Of a stretch of DNA of 64,000 bases, positions 27,701 through 38,127 are shown one piece after another (position 1 is the stretch's first letter; each line of letters opens with the position of its first letter). The notes under the pieces are model-generated. The model saw nothing but the letters and a program-made list of their open reading frames with translations, was not told where the DNA came from and did no database searches. This DNA is from Amanita rubescens. Lineage: Eukaryota; Basidiomycota; Agaricomycetes; Agaricales; Amanitaceae. Position numbers and translations under genes: made by a program. The stretch lies in the NCBI GenBank assembly GCA_015039365.1, contig WION01000005.1, positions 806,001 through 870,000 on the forward strand. The letters run 5' to 3'.

Positions 27701-27955
27701 TTCTCCAGTCGGGGATCCAGAAATTCTGTCCCCCATGCCAAGCCCGATGCGGGCGAGCCATCAGCTCAGCCGAAGACGTCTCCGCCGTCTTCGAGATCAC
27801 CTAGTATTGCAACGCATTCTCCGACCATGACAACCAGAAAGTCCGGAGATAAGGTCAACATTCAGCAAGAGGAGCATCAACAAGAGGAGCATCAACAAGA
27901 GGAGCATCAACAAGAGGAACATCAGCAAGAGGAGGCGACTGGTTTGGCGCTGTGA
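24759..27955 (+). CDS. AVL9: AVL9-like late secretory pathway protein
   Basis: This is a DENN-related protein of the AVL9 family that acts in exocytic traffic from the Golgi to the plasma membrane. Sixteen exons: 24759-25289, 25340-25438, 25491-25561, 25614-25730, 25783-25824, 25876-25967, 26017-26026, 26083-26152, 26203-26272, 26321-26463, 26512-26641, 26692-26836, 26885-26918, 26969-27086, 27140-27239 and 27295-27955. Total 2433 nt, 810 residues, frame intact. After a Ser-rich 165-residue N-terminus come the family motifs LILGIALVDFNH, VGPNIEYCNG, ILPFLALPDGAHL, VFGISCNQQI, VQKAVVVLASKPLFG, LMLQKRIMFFGYPVE and SLVSLLPG. Exon 7 is a 10-nt microexon inside YMGTNLRDLV. The C-terminus ends with tandem EEHQQ units (15-bp repeats at about 27860-27935). 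Confidence 0.92.
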
Positions 27956-28163
27956 TTTGAATCAGCCCTAACCTCGTTCGTGATGGTCTTAACGACATTT
28001 CGTACTTCATGTGCTGGCCGGATGGAGTTCGTGCAGCTTGAAAGCATTAACATTCTTTTAATCATACATCAAATAGCATCATTTGCAAAGAGGATTCATC
28101 ATAACATGTGTATATATCGTATTGTAATGAATCCAGGACAGTATTTGCATTTGTTTCTCGATT

Positions 28164-29667
28164 ATGTCCAAAGCAAACGCGATCAGTAACGAGTCTCGTA
28201 TGCCCTCCGCATTGAAAAAACACGCGCCGACAAAGTCGAAGTCCCACACACAGAAGAATAAAAAGGATGTCAAGAAGGTCACCATAGCAGAACCTCCTAA
28301 AAAACAACTGAACGGAAAAAAACATAAAGAGCTGGAGGATGACGGCAATGAGGACGAGAGAGATGCTGACGAGAGTGGAAGCGAAGAGGATGTTGAGGTT
28401 GATGACGATGAGGGAATAGATGAAGCAGGTTTGGAGCGACTTACGAAGGCTCTCGGTGAAGACGGCCTCGATGATTTTGACAGAGCACAGCTTGTCTCTC
28501 TGCGCGGAGCGTTGAGTGAAGAGGAGGAAAGTCATGAGGCCGAGAGTGGTAGCGAGGAAGAGGAGTCGGTCGATGAGGTCGAGGCTGAGTCTGGAAATGA
28601 GAGTGCAGAAGAGCAAGAAGAAGCAGGCGAGGCAGAGGAACAAGAGCAAAATGCTGAAGAAAGTGATGGTGAAGACGAGGACGAGGATGACGATGACGAT
28701 GACGATGAAGGCATTGCACTAGACGATGTGGAGTCCGTCGACGAGGACGCAGTTCCACGACAAAAAATCGAGATCAATAATACGGTATTATTAACAACTT
28801 TTCGCCGTAAAGATGCTTTCCTTACCAAATGCCCACACAGGTCGCATTGGAGCGGATACGCGAGACAATAAAACTGGATGCTGCCTTGCCTTGGACGGAA
28901 ACACTGGCTATGACTTACCCCAAAAGCATTGAAGTGGATGTGAACGACGACTTGCAACGAGAGCTGGCATTGTTAGTCGTTCTTTAAATCTTTATCTGCC
29001 TGGATGACTGATCTCAGCGTACAGCTACAAGCAAGCTCTACACAGCGCGAATGCTGCGCGTGCCGAAGCTGCCAAACACAACTTCCCGTTCACTAGGCCT
29101 GCGGACTACTTTGCAGAGATGATAAAGTCAGATGCTCATATGGAAAGAATACGACAGCGGCTATTAGACGAGGGTGCTGGCATTAAGAGAAGTGAAGAAA
29201 AACGGAAAGAAAGGGAGGGCAAGAAATTTGGGAAACAAGTCCAGCTCGAGAAGCTAAAGGAGAGGGAAAAGTCGAAGAAAGACATGGATGAGAGGCTAAA
29301 AGTTCTCAAGCGGAGTACGTGCTATTCAAGCATGAGCGTTGCCTCGACTTGCTAATGTTGTGACTAAGAACGCAAAGACATGCTGGACAAGCCAAAGGGC
29401 GGTGACGACTTCGACGTGGAGGTTGAAGATGCTATCGCTGATCGACCTGCAAAACGCGCCAAAGGCCAAGGTGGACCCAAAGCCAATCGAACGACGCGTA
29501 ACAAAAAGTTTGGCTTTGGTGGCCCTAAGAAACATTCAAAGCAAAACACAAAAGCATCCACGGATAATTTTGGTCCTGGTGCCGGCAAAGGTAAAGGGCG
29601 TCCCAAGGCAGGGATGAACAAACGTCCCGGAAAGTCCAAAAGAATGGCCGCACGCAGTAAACGATGA
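28164..29667 (+). CDS. EBP2: rRNA-processing protein EBP2
   Basis: This is a nucleolar factor needed for 27S pre-rRNA processing and 60S subunit assembly. Four exons (28164-28784, 28841-28971, 29025-29314, 29369-29667) give 446 residues. The first half is a basic segment followed by a very acidic tract (many E/D runs, including seven D). The conserved EBP2 core follows: ALERIRETIKLDAALPWTE, IEVDVNDDLQRELAFYKQAL, FPFTRPADYFAEMIKSDAHM. A coiled, Lys/Glu-rich region and a basic Gly-rich tail (KKFGFGGPKKHSKQNT; GKGKGRPKAGMNKRPGK) end the protein. Length is close to that of yeast EBP2, with a longer acidic region. It is in tandem with AVL9 (208-bp gap) and convergent with the protease gene. Confidence 0.95.
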
Positions 29668-29971
29668 ACGGCTCATGGCAGCTCTTCGACATGTTCGCCG
29701 AACTGCGTTTAGATACGTCGTTGATATCCCGCATCCATCGCCTCAAAAGTATATCATACTATTTGTATTTCAGCGCTTTGCTTACAATCGTGATGCGATT
29801 GTCGGTGTTGTTTAGCAGTATTACCCGCCATAGGCTTTTGCGAGGAGTTGAAACTGTTTGTATGACCTTCAGGTGACGAAGAAACGCAGTTATGAGCATG
29901 TACACGAGTTGTATATCCGTTTAGACAGCAAAGTACTATTCCAAAACCAATTGTACGCTGTACCCTGTGAT

Positions 29972-31711
29972 TCAGTCAGTCGTTGCATTGGTAAACTGAG
30001 TGGTCGCAATTCCGACGCGATTGTTGGTGGTATCATATACACTGTAGAAGCGCTGCAAGAAGGCGAAGCCATCTGTAAGAGTTTTAGTTGAATATGATCT
30101 AGAGGGGTATCCATCTGCCACGAACTAATAAAGTCAAGTCCCGAGCCACTATTATTTCCCAAGTCTCCAACGACGAGGTATATCTTGTTGGGATCTCCAC
30201 CAAGGACCTTATTCTGAACGCGGGGCCAAACTTGGGCATTAGGGGTAAGTTCGAAAGTTGCCTTATTGGTAGGTCAGCCCTGATACAAAGCCTTGGAGAT
30301 AGATCGACATACATTACCAATCTTGAAGTGCAAGTTTTCCAACTTGTCGTACTGTTGCTGTGTGATAGTCAATAGTCCGGTAGTGCTATAAGTGAAACAC
30401 GAAGTCAAGTATCGCAATTTGGAGGCATTAGATATATCTACCTATCCAATACACCACCAGTTGCCTTTTGGTATGCCTTGAAAGCATCTGTGGCTAGCAA
30501 CAACTGCGTCGTGCCCGTGTCGACGATGCCAGCTGTCTGAGAAAGAATGAGTGTTCCGCTTCCATATGTAATGCTTTGGTCAATTCCCCAGTACTTGTTT
30601 GCCGGAGAGGACTTCGTGATTGGAACATATTCGATTTGCCCAGTGTACCTGGAGAATCGTAAGCATATATCTAATAATTTGCTAAGATTAGTCCAACTTG
30701 GTATCGTCCACGTCACCAAATGACAATTCTCCGTTGGGGGTGTCGTCGGCCGTGGTGGTCGGGGCAAATAATATCGCAATTGATTCAGTGGGTATGATCC
30801 CTAGCTTGTAAAGGTTATCCGCTACTGTAGGAACACTGGGTTCTCCGGATATGGTGTCTATGAAAGCGTTAACACGATGCTGCCACATGGTCCCAAAAGT
30901 GTTTACCTGCTGTTAAGTCCACAGGGCCAATCCTGTACGCCGAGTCAGCCTCACAAGTGAGTAAAACCGAAGCGTCCTTACCCCAAAATACCGTCAACTC
31001 CGTCGTCTAATCCCTGAGCAGAGGATGCCACTCCAATAGATTGTTCCGTGATAATAAAATCCGGTCCTAACGAAACGAGATCGATATCTGGGGAGGATTA
31101 ACAACGCGTTTCAGGATGACTTCGACAAGTTCCTACATTCAGCACCAGAGAATTGGCCTGAACCATAGCTGGTGTGCTGAATGAAAAAGATGATGCAAGT
31201 CTCATGTACACTGAACTCGCACGTACCACGATTTTCCCGGTGGGCTTACACGTTGATGTTTGGTGATATGTCTGCGACGCGCCGACCCAGCTGGTGAGAG
31301 TCAATCAATTATTCTGACGTATTGTGGCGATAGTTTCATACGTGTTTGAGCTCCCTAAAAACGCACTTAGCTGAGTACAGAAAATGGATGGTCGATCTTA
31401 CCGGTATCAATAAGAAGATTGAAAATTTGAGCCGGTTTTCCGATGGCAACAGGCATGGTGTAATTTACGCCTGTAATAATTTTAGAGCTGGGTAAGCATG
31501 AAACGAAATATCACCTGCCTGCATCAGTTACATTAATACGGTGCTCGGGTCGGATTGGTGTAGGCGGGGATTCATTTCTTGCTTGGAAAGCGGCAGGACC
31601 ATGCGGGTGCAACCCAGACAAGAGCTTCTGAGCACGAGTATTATCACGAGACAGCGCCTCCAATGCTCCCCCGGCAACGCGAGACTTAAACGGGACGGCT
31701 GAGTTAGACAT
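29972..31711 (-). CDS. Pepsin-family aspartic protease (polyporopepsin-like)
   Basis: This is an A1-family aspartic endopeptidase. Twelve exons in reading order: 31711-31519, 31470-31402, 31354-31342, 31290-31227, 31176-31137, 31087-30982, 30932-30907, 30857-30698, 30648-30442, 30385-30313, 30261-30126 and 30072-29972. Total 1188 nt, 395 residues, frame intact. Both catalytic motifs are present: DTGSSNTWVG, whose codons are split by two introns around a 13-nt exon, and IVDTGTTQLLL. The flap tyrosine lies in TSYGSGQFSG, and the C-terminus is GFAFLQRFYSVYD. No classic signal peptide follows the chosen ATG (MSNSAVPFKSR), so secretion is unproven or the true start is upstream. The first intron (31471-31518) has a GC donor (GCA G|GCAGGT) with a GT donor 4 nt downstream that would break the frame. 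Confidence 0.93.
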
Positions 31712-32598
31712 GCTAGAAGGTTTCGATGCGAAGTATCTGAGGAGAGGGGATGACTGCAGCAGCCGGCAGAACCGTTTTATGGGTTGTATGGCCATTGGAT
31801 CCCAGGAGGCAGTGCTACTACGACACAGCACCATTTCATTTTATCATTCCTTCAAGACCCTGTCAAAAGCTCGACAAGGGAATCTTCACCGTTTTCGATT
31901 GATTCTTGCCAAGTGCCAAGACTCCTGTAGAATGGCCATCACATCAGTACGCCACATTAGTTATCTAAATGAGAGTCCAAACGTACGGCGCCGGAGGACA
32001 GATTACGTAGATCTTCTTGTTACGATCGCTCACGGCCGCGGGAAACATGAATATGGAATCTGGATAACACAGGTTCAAGACCATTTATCGCGCCGAATGA
32101 TCGTAGTAATTCGAATGGCAGGCACAGCCTAGCTTTTAGCAGATACGCCGGGCTGCGAATGGAAAGCAGACACTGTTATGGCAGTTCGGAACGGAAGAAG
32201 CAACTTGCCTATTAGGTTGATTTGCGCTGACCTCGAGCGCCAGAATTATGGTACTTCCAAGTATATAGTTCGTGCTTGTGAACAATCCAGAGTAGTAAGG
32301 ATTGTTTAGGTGGGCGTCAGGCTTCAGCCGCCGTCTGACGCCCGCTTCTGGGACCTCTTGCGAACATCATTCTAGACGTGCAGCCCTATCCCAGGAAAGG
32401 GTGATTTGAGATAAGTCATAGTGAGCAAAGGATTGAACAACTTCTGGGCACTAGCCGCGCTAACGGCAATGGCACGCTGGTCACGTTCAGAATCATTACA
32501 CGTTTTGATGGCATATCATTTTGATAAGTATCGTCTGGGCGGCATGATAAAAGCGTATCGAATGTTGAAGTTCCGTTGAGTGGATTGGAAAAAAGAGA
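31712..32598. other. Intergenic protease-tRNA
   Basis: Almost 0.9 kb with only short unsupported frames. It presumably carries the protease promoter. Nothing else was recognised. Confidence 0.4.
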
Positions 32599-32679
32599 GG
32601 TGCTACCAGGGTTCGAACCTGGGTTTCGGGAATATGCTGATATCAAAATCCCGAGTGATGACCACTACACTATAGCACC
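32599..32679 (-). tRNA. tRNA-Gln (TTG) with intron
   Basis: The 7-bp acceptor stem GGTGCTA/TAGCACC, a T arm with TTCGAAC, an A-box-like GTGTAGTGG and a 5-bp anticodon stem CGGGA/TCCCG are all visible. The loop TTTTGAT gives anticodon TTG (Gln, codon CAA). A 10-nt intron (TATCAGCATA) sits one base 3' of the anticodon. Confidence 0.88.
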
Positions 32680-32751
32680 ACAGGAAAACGTAAGTTTTCA
32701 TGACATCAAATACATTATAGCAGGAAGGTCGGTCAAGGGCGAAAAAGATTA

Positions 32752-32832
32752 GGTGCTACCAGGGTTCGAACCTGGGTTTCGGGAATATAAAGACATCAAA
32801 ATCCCGAGTGATGACCACTACACTATAGCACC
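32752..32832 (-). tRNA. tRNA-Gln (TTG), second copy with different intron
   Basis: The mature part appears identical to the copy at 32599-32679 and is in the same orientation, 72 bp away. The 10-nt intron (TGTCTTTATA) differs at several positions, which fits a tandem duplication in which only the mature tRNA is constrained. Confidence 0.88.
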
Positions 32833-32916
32833 TGCAACACCGTGGCGCTTACGTCTCTATTACAACTCGTATACTAATACGGTGTTACCTTAGTTCCTTT
32901 TATCACCATCATTGGA

Positions 32917-33550
32917 ATGCCATCGAACGTGCGTATCACCGAGTATGCACCACCAGTCCTTCGAGCACCTTCTCCTGCAAGTTCTGTGGGTACTGTATAT
33001 GGCGAAGATCAAACATCTTTCTCGGACCTGGAGTTGAGCGACGACGCTCTGGCTAAAAAATACGAGGATTGGCTCGAGCTACGAAAGCCAAGGAAAGAGG
33101 AAGAAAAAGCGAATGGACCCGTTCTGTTGGAACGTCCGGAGAAAGGATCGAAGGAAGAAAAAGGTATATAACTACTGGGCTAATTCTAGATCAGACTGAT
33201 TTCCGCCACGCATAGATATGTACGAGAACGCGATGCTGGACCTGCGCAGAAAAGTACGCGAGGTAGAAGAGAACGAGTTGCTTGACCAGACGCTACTGCG
33301 TGGCTCGCGAGCTGGTCTCGTTCAACCGCCATCCACGAACGACGTTGACCAGCTCCTGCGGAGTATGATGGGAACCAATGTTCAGGCTACAAGCACATTT
33401 GCACGTCCGACTTCGGGCGGTCAACGATCAGAGATTGTAGCTCCAGGACCGTGGCTGAAAAAGGAGGTGATTATCCCACCTTTTGCCCCAACGGACGAGG
33501 ATTCGGAGGCCGATGCGGAATTCGTGTTCGCGGCGCTCGGGAATCGGTAA
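32917..33550 (+). CDS. Conserved-looking protein of unknown function
   Basis: Two exons (32917-33163, 33216-33550) give 193 residues in one frame. I do not recognise the family. The N-terminus is Pro/Ser-rich (SNVRITEYAPPVLRAPSP), followed by an acidic segment and a predicted coiled coil (MYENAMLDLRRKVREVEENE). A motif PPSTNDVDQLLRSMMG and an acidic end follow. There is no signal peptide or membrane segment. It lies between the tRNA pair and a convergent BTB gene. Clean splicing and an orderly domain pattern suggest a real gene. Confidence 0.65.
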
Positions 33551-33704
33551 TGAGGTCATGGTTGCAAAGCTGGGACCGTGATCCACTTATGTAGACAAGA
33601 AATGTACACAGAAATGCGCGACAAACCTTGCTGTATAGTACACCTTTGGTAACATCGAAATAATATACAAACCATAAAACTACAATTGAGTTGAATTGAA
33701 CAAG

Positions 33705-34926
33705 TTACAGAGGGTCCGAAAAAAAGTCCGGGAGAGCATCTTCAATCTTCTTGATAGTCTCTAGAAGACATTTCTTGGCCTGATGCCTGCACTCATGGTG
33801 CATATAGGTTGTGTTGCTAAATTTCTCATACTCCTTTTGAATATACTTGAGTTTTCCCAAAACATCCGCCGCGCCTAGACACAGAACGCCCTCACTTCGA
33901 GATTTCTCTCTCCAGAAATCTGCCCAGCTTAGGGTACATCCGTGTTGATGCCAGGTTACACCGCACGCTTGAGCATGCTCGAACTCGGGAGGTACCGCCC
34001 TTATCCGCTCCCATGTTCTTGCCAGGCGGTAATAGCCAGTCAAAAGGCGCGTTCGCTGAGGAAGTGTTAAAACAGGAATATCCTCGCCTGGAGGGTCCTT
34101 ATCAACAATCGGTTGAGGCGCAGTTGCAAACTCCGGCATGCACCACTTGTCGATAGAACAGTTCTGCAAGACCTCCAAATAACTGACTCCACGAAGACTT
34201 GGAATATCCAACTCGTCGGCAATAGCCATGGCCAGTATATGCATGATGAATGGAGCTTTTTGTGAGCTGCGTTAGGATGCTGACCAAGGTATCTAGGAGA
34301 CGCTGATGGTGGCAAAGTTGGGTTAGTCGTAGAACACGGGTGAGCTGGTCAAGGGTCATGTTGAGAGGTGCAGGGTTCGTGGGGGTCGGTTGGGACACGG
34401 GGATACCGTCAGACGGAGAAGAGATGGTATGTTGCGTGACACGTCTGTAAATAGCGTCCAGGGCCCATGTCTCCGTCGACTTGAAGGAGTACTTGTTGGC
34501 AACCTGGGCAATGTCGATTAGTTTGACCAAGTCGCCACCTTCTGACGTGATAATTGCGATTTCTGCGGGTCTATTTACCGTATCAGGTTTAGCGTAAGGA
34601 ATGGTATAGACAAATGGGGTACTTGCAATGCGTATAGGGACCAAAGGAAATGCTTGAACTCCGAGACAGTATCCCCAGACAAGACAACCGGATTATCATC
34701 GGAGGATCCTTCATCGGGCTTCCCTCCCTGAGGAAGAGAAAACATGGTGCTAAAGCTCGACGCATCCTTGCTCAGGATGGACCGGTGGAGCTACGAGATA
34801 AACTGTGGTTATTAAGACGTTCTTCTACAATAACGCACTGACATTGAAGAGGGTTCCCTCGACTCGAATGACGCAGCTACCATCGTTGAAGTAGAATGTA
34901 TCGTCTCTTGTACTTGTCTCTTGCAT
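33705..34926 (-). CDS. BTB/POZ domain protein
   Basis: This is a likely protein-protein interaction (possibly CUL3-adaptor) protein. Exons in reading order are 34926-34843, 34790-34627, 34570-34302 and 34255-33705; 1068 nt, 355 residues. The BTB fold is recognised from DDTFYFNDGSCVIRVEGTLF, LHRSILSKDASSFSTMF, and EFKHFLWSLYALPAEI. Helical C-terminal motifs follow: ANKYSFKSTETWALDAI, HILAMAIADELDIPSLRG and LPQRTRLLTGYYRL, a pattern seen in many Agaricomycete BTB proteins. The intron at 34571-34626 uses a GC donor (GCAAGT) and is needed to join the frames. The third intron (34256-34301) is the least certain. It is divergent from the aldo/keto reductase gene across 141 bp. Confidence 0.75.
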
Positions 34927-35067
34927 ACCAAGTGCGCCAGGGTGACTTGAAGTTGTTGCCAGGTCACTCGATCGTGTGTCACTCGCATTGCGTAATTCCT
35001 TTTGACACCTACTAGAGCACCATGCTGATGACGTTTAGCCATACTTCACTTCACTCCTACTCCCACC

Positions 35068-36341
35068 ATGCCGTTCGGCACTAAAATTCTCAATGATGGA
35101 AACCAGGTATAATGACGGCGTTTGTGCTACATCGTCGTGATAACCTCTTGCTCAGATTCCAGCAATTGCTTTCGGCACAGGCACATCGCTAAAGGGCAAA
35201 GATGTTTCTTCCTATGTAGAACAAGCGTTAGACTTGGGGTTTTCTCACATTGACACTGCCCAATGTGAGCATATCTGATAATAAAAATAAGGTGTATGCT
35301 AACGTCTACCGCAAGTTTACCGAACAGAAGAATCAGCGGGAAAGGGTATCAGAGAAAGCGGTCTTGACCGGTCAGAAGTTTATGTTACGTCAAAGTACTC
35401 CTCTGGCGACATACAAGAAACAGTTCGGAAGAGTCTCTCCAATGCCAGTTGTATCTACCCGTCTCCTTCGTCATTCTGACGTGCTATATGCAGCTCGGTC
35501 TTACGTATCTGGACTTGTACTTGATCCACTTTCCTGGGGCGGTCAAAGATTTTGAGAGTGCTTGGAAAGAGTTTGAGAAGATTAAGAAAGACGGTCTCGC
35601 CAAGTACGTGCTCGCTTCTTATCCTTATCCTCTCGCTCACTCATTTACCCAGGAGCATTGGAGTCAGCAACTTCAATCTGGAGCAGTTGCAATCCTTGAT
35701 TACAACTGCTGAAATCAAACCTGCTGTTAACCAGGTAGATAGATTATCCAAATTGAAGCGCATATAACTGAGCTGTGTTGCATAGATTGAATTGCATCCC
35801 TATAATTACGCGGGGCACAAATCGCTCATACAGTATGCTATATTAAATAATATCGTCATTGAAGCATACAGCAGCCTCGCGTACGTACATGTTTCACTCA
35901 GGGTTTCCATCACTGACGCAAATCTTAGTCCTATAACTAAGTATCGCGGAGGTCCGGTGGATGTGCCAGTGAACGCAGCCGCCAAGAAGAGAGACGTAGA
36001 ACCTTCTCAAATCCTATTAGCTTGGGTCAGGGCGAAGGGCGCAGTAATAGTCACGTAAGTAAATGCACGATGTGTCCGAGCTCTACTGAAATGACGCCGT
36101 AGGACGAGTACGAAGAAGGAACACCTTAAGCAGTATTTGGACTCGGCTGATATTGGTCTGTGTGATCAGTTGCTCGCTTCCCTGAAGCTGTCTGATGTAC
36201 TATAATTAAGTGTTGACGGATGATGAAATCACGGCGATAGATGAAGCTGGCGCCAGGGGCCCCTTCAATTGGAAGCGCCGTATTTTGCCTTTTTCTTTCG
36301 GATTATTCATGTATTTTGCCGTTCGTGCATGGCTGCGTTGA
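35068..36341 (+). CDS. Aldo/keto reductase
   Basis: This is an NAD(P)H-dependent oxidoreductase of the AKR superfamily. Nine exons: 35068-35106, 35156-35264, 35316-35443, 35494-35603, 35653-35734, 35786-35880, 35929-36054, 36103-36155 and 36211-36341. Total 873 nt, 290 residues, intact frame. Motifs seen are the early strand IPAIAFGTG, the Asp-containing HIDTAQFYRTEES with the catalytic Tyr, the catalytic-Lys region VYVTSKYSSGD, LTYLDLYLIHFP with the catalytic His, SIGVSNFNLEQL and NQIELHPYNY. The C-terminus ends in a hydrophobic helix (FSFGLFMYFAVRAWL), suggesting membrane association. The intron at 35444-35493 starts with GC (AAT|GCCAGT), a weak donor required for the join SLSN/LGLTYLD. The substrate is unknown. 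Confidence 0.88.
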
Positions 36342-36593
36342 CTTCACAGCCTCTTTCGTTCAGGTAAATGGCATGAATTGTAGTGAGATAGATACCTAAA
36401 GGATACATGCAATAAAACTGCATTCTCACAGTAGTACAAGCTAAAAAGGCATGAGGGTACAAAAGGTACAAATACAATGCTGACCAGTATGCACTTTACG
36501 CGAGTCCCTAGGGCAAGGATTCCTCTCAGGAAGAAAGGAAGAAAAAGAGAGAGAAAAAAGGTCAAAAAGTAAAAGACAATGTTGATGGCTCCT

Positions 36594-37786
36594 TCATATT
36601 AGGGGCTTGACGCACACCCTGCGATGTTCCTCCCAATCCTCTCTCTGATGCTCGGGAGAGCAATATTTGACCAGTCTGCATTTACTGCAAAGCTGACCGG
36701 TGATCCGTTTCTCATTGCTCGCCGAGCCCTCAGATGAGGATGTTGACGACTCGTCGCTAAAAACTACGTCACAATTGATCCAGTTGCACATCTGCTTGGG
36801 AACGAGTCTTTTTCGTTTGCGTTTAGTTCTGACGTCCAACACGGTGGCGCTGTCAACTCCGTAACGAGGGAATCGAATGAGCTCGCAATCGTCTGTACAG
36901 CACGGATTTGGGCAGCCTGTTGGATAGTCGCAAAATATTTCTTCGTCTGGCACGTAACAAGGGTCCGTAAAGAATATTTGAGAGTATGAAGTCGTTTGGT
37001 GAGAGAATAAGATGACGAAACGAGGTTTCTTTTCGTAGAGTATGGCGCGCAGCGTGAGATCGATTTGAGGGAAACAAGGCGTGCGGCGTTGTCGGACGAG
37101 TGTATGACTTAATCGCATGTCTAAAATAACGAGATGTGTGAGGAAGCGAAGAACGATACGAGAGCGGTTTCAAACGCACGTTCGTATTGTAAATAACGTT
37201 CTATACTTGGTTTGCAAGCCCTCCCAAAACCATACCGACATGCGAGCTTGAAGTATTCAGTCACGTCGTCCATCTCTTGTCTTTTTAGGTCTGTTACGAT
37301 GACGTAGATTTCATCGCAGCCAGTATCGTGCATTCCGCGGAGGATCATGAGTTCTGGTAGCTAAGAGGACTCGTGTTTTAGTAGTGGCCAGGCGCGAACA
37401 CGGTGAAAACGAACCATTGTAAAGACGACAGGCATCATGGACAATTTGCGTTCGGACATGGAATGGTGGTGGTAGACGTGGGTGGTCCACGTTCGATCAA
37501 GGGGTATCAGTCTCCCGGTGTCGACTGTGCGACAAAAGACATTTTCAGGGACAAATTCACCCTTGTTCCAAGCGATAATCTGCTGCTTGTGAGACACGGC
37601 GTGCGCGTGTCGCCTTTCTCTGACGTCGCGAAACCACTCATGGTAGACGTCGAGACCGTTGCGATGCTCGAGCCACTTGTCGATGAGCATGTCGGTAGAG
37701 TCGTGATCTAGGGTAGTTTTGACGAGCTCCGTCATTTCTAGACTTGGAGGGTGAAATATGGAGTAGCGATTGTGTTTCTTTGGCAT
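36594..37786 (-). CDS. MYND zinc-finger protein
   Basis: Three exons in reading order, 37786-37415, 37360-37180 and 37120-36594, give 359 residues. The C-terminus holds a MYND-type zinc finger: CNWINCDVVF upstream, then CSKCRLVKYCSPEHQREDW and EEHRRVC. The N-terminal part (motifs DKWLEHRNGLDVYHEWF, RGMHDTGCDEIYVIVTDL) matches no family I can name. An apparent in-frame stop (TAG at 37361-37363) falls inside a 54-nt intron (37361-37414) with a CTACTAAAAC branch site. MYND fingers bind proline-rich partners; any role in transcription or methylation is inference. It is divergent from RNR1 across 341 bp. Confidence 0.8.
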
Positions 37787-38127
37787 TGCGGTACGCGGGA
37801 TGATCAAAGCAGTCAAGAAAGGGCAGTGTGGTCCGCCAGTATCTGTTCACGGGGTTACTATTTAATTCCCCGATATTGCCACGCGAGGTTGCTCTCCTCC
37901 CGCGCTCCTAACCTTATTTTGCTTCACCTCTCTTCCGACTTCCGCGCCGAACTCACAAAATCGCTCCTTTTGTTCTCCCTGACTCACGTCAAACGAAGCT
38001 GGGAACCTCCGTTGACTGTAGTCAATAACCATAAATAACACGCGGCTTAGTCATCCGCTGTCACTATAAGATTACGCATCGACTCTCACAGTCATTCTCT
38101 TGATTCCACTCACCTCCAGCTTTCACC
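37787..38127. other. Divergent promoter region MYND gene / RNR1
   Basis: A 341-bp intergenic region. A C+T-rich stretch precedes the RNR1 start. No ACGCGT box is present here; those lie in RNR1 intron 2. Confidence 0.45.

Noticed and set aside
28062..28957. Ser- and Leu-rich minus-strand frames opposite EBP2
   Set aside because: They are the antisense of the acidic GAG/GAT tract of EBP2.
37361..37363. Premature stop in the MYND gene
   Set aside because: It lies inside a 54-nt intron (37361-37414) with consensus ends; the joined frame is open.
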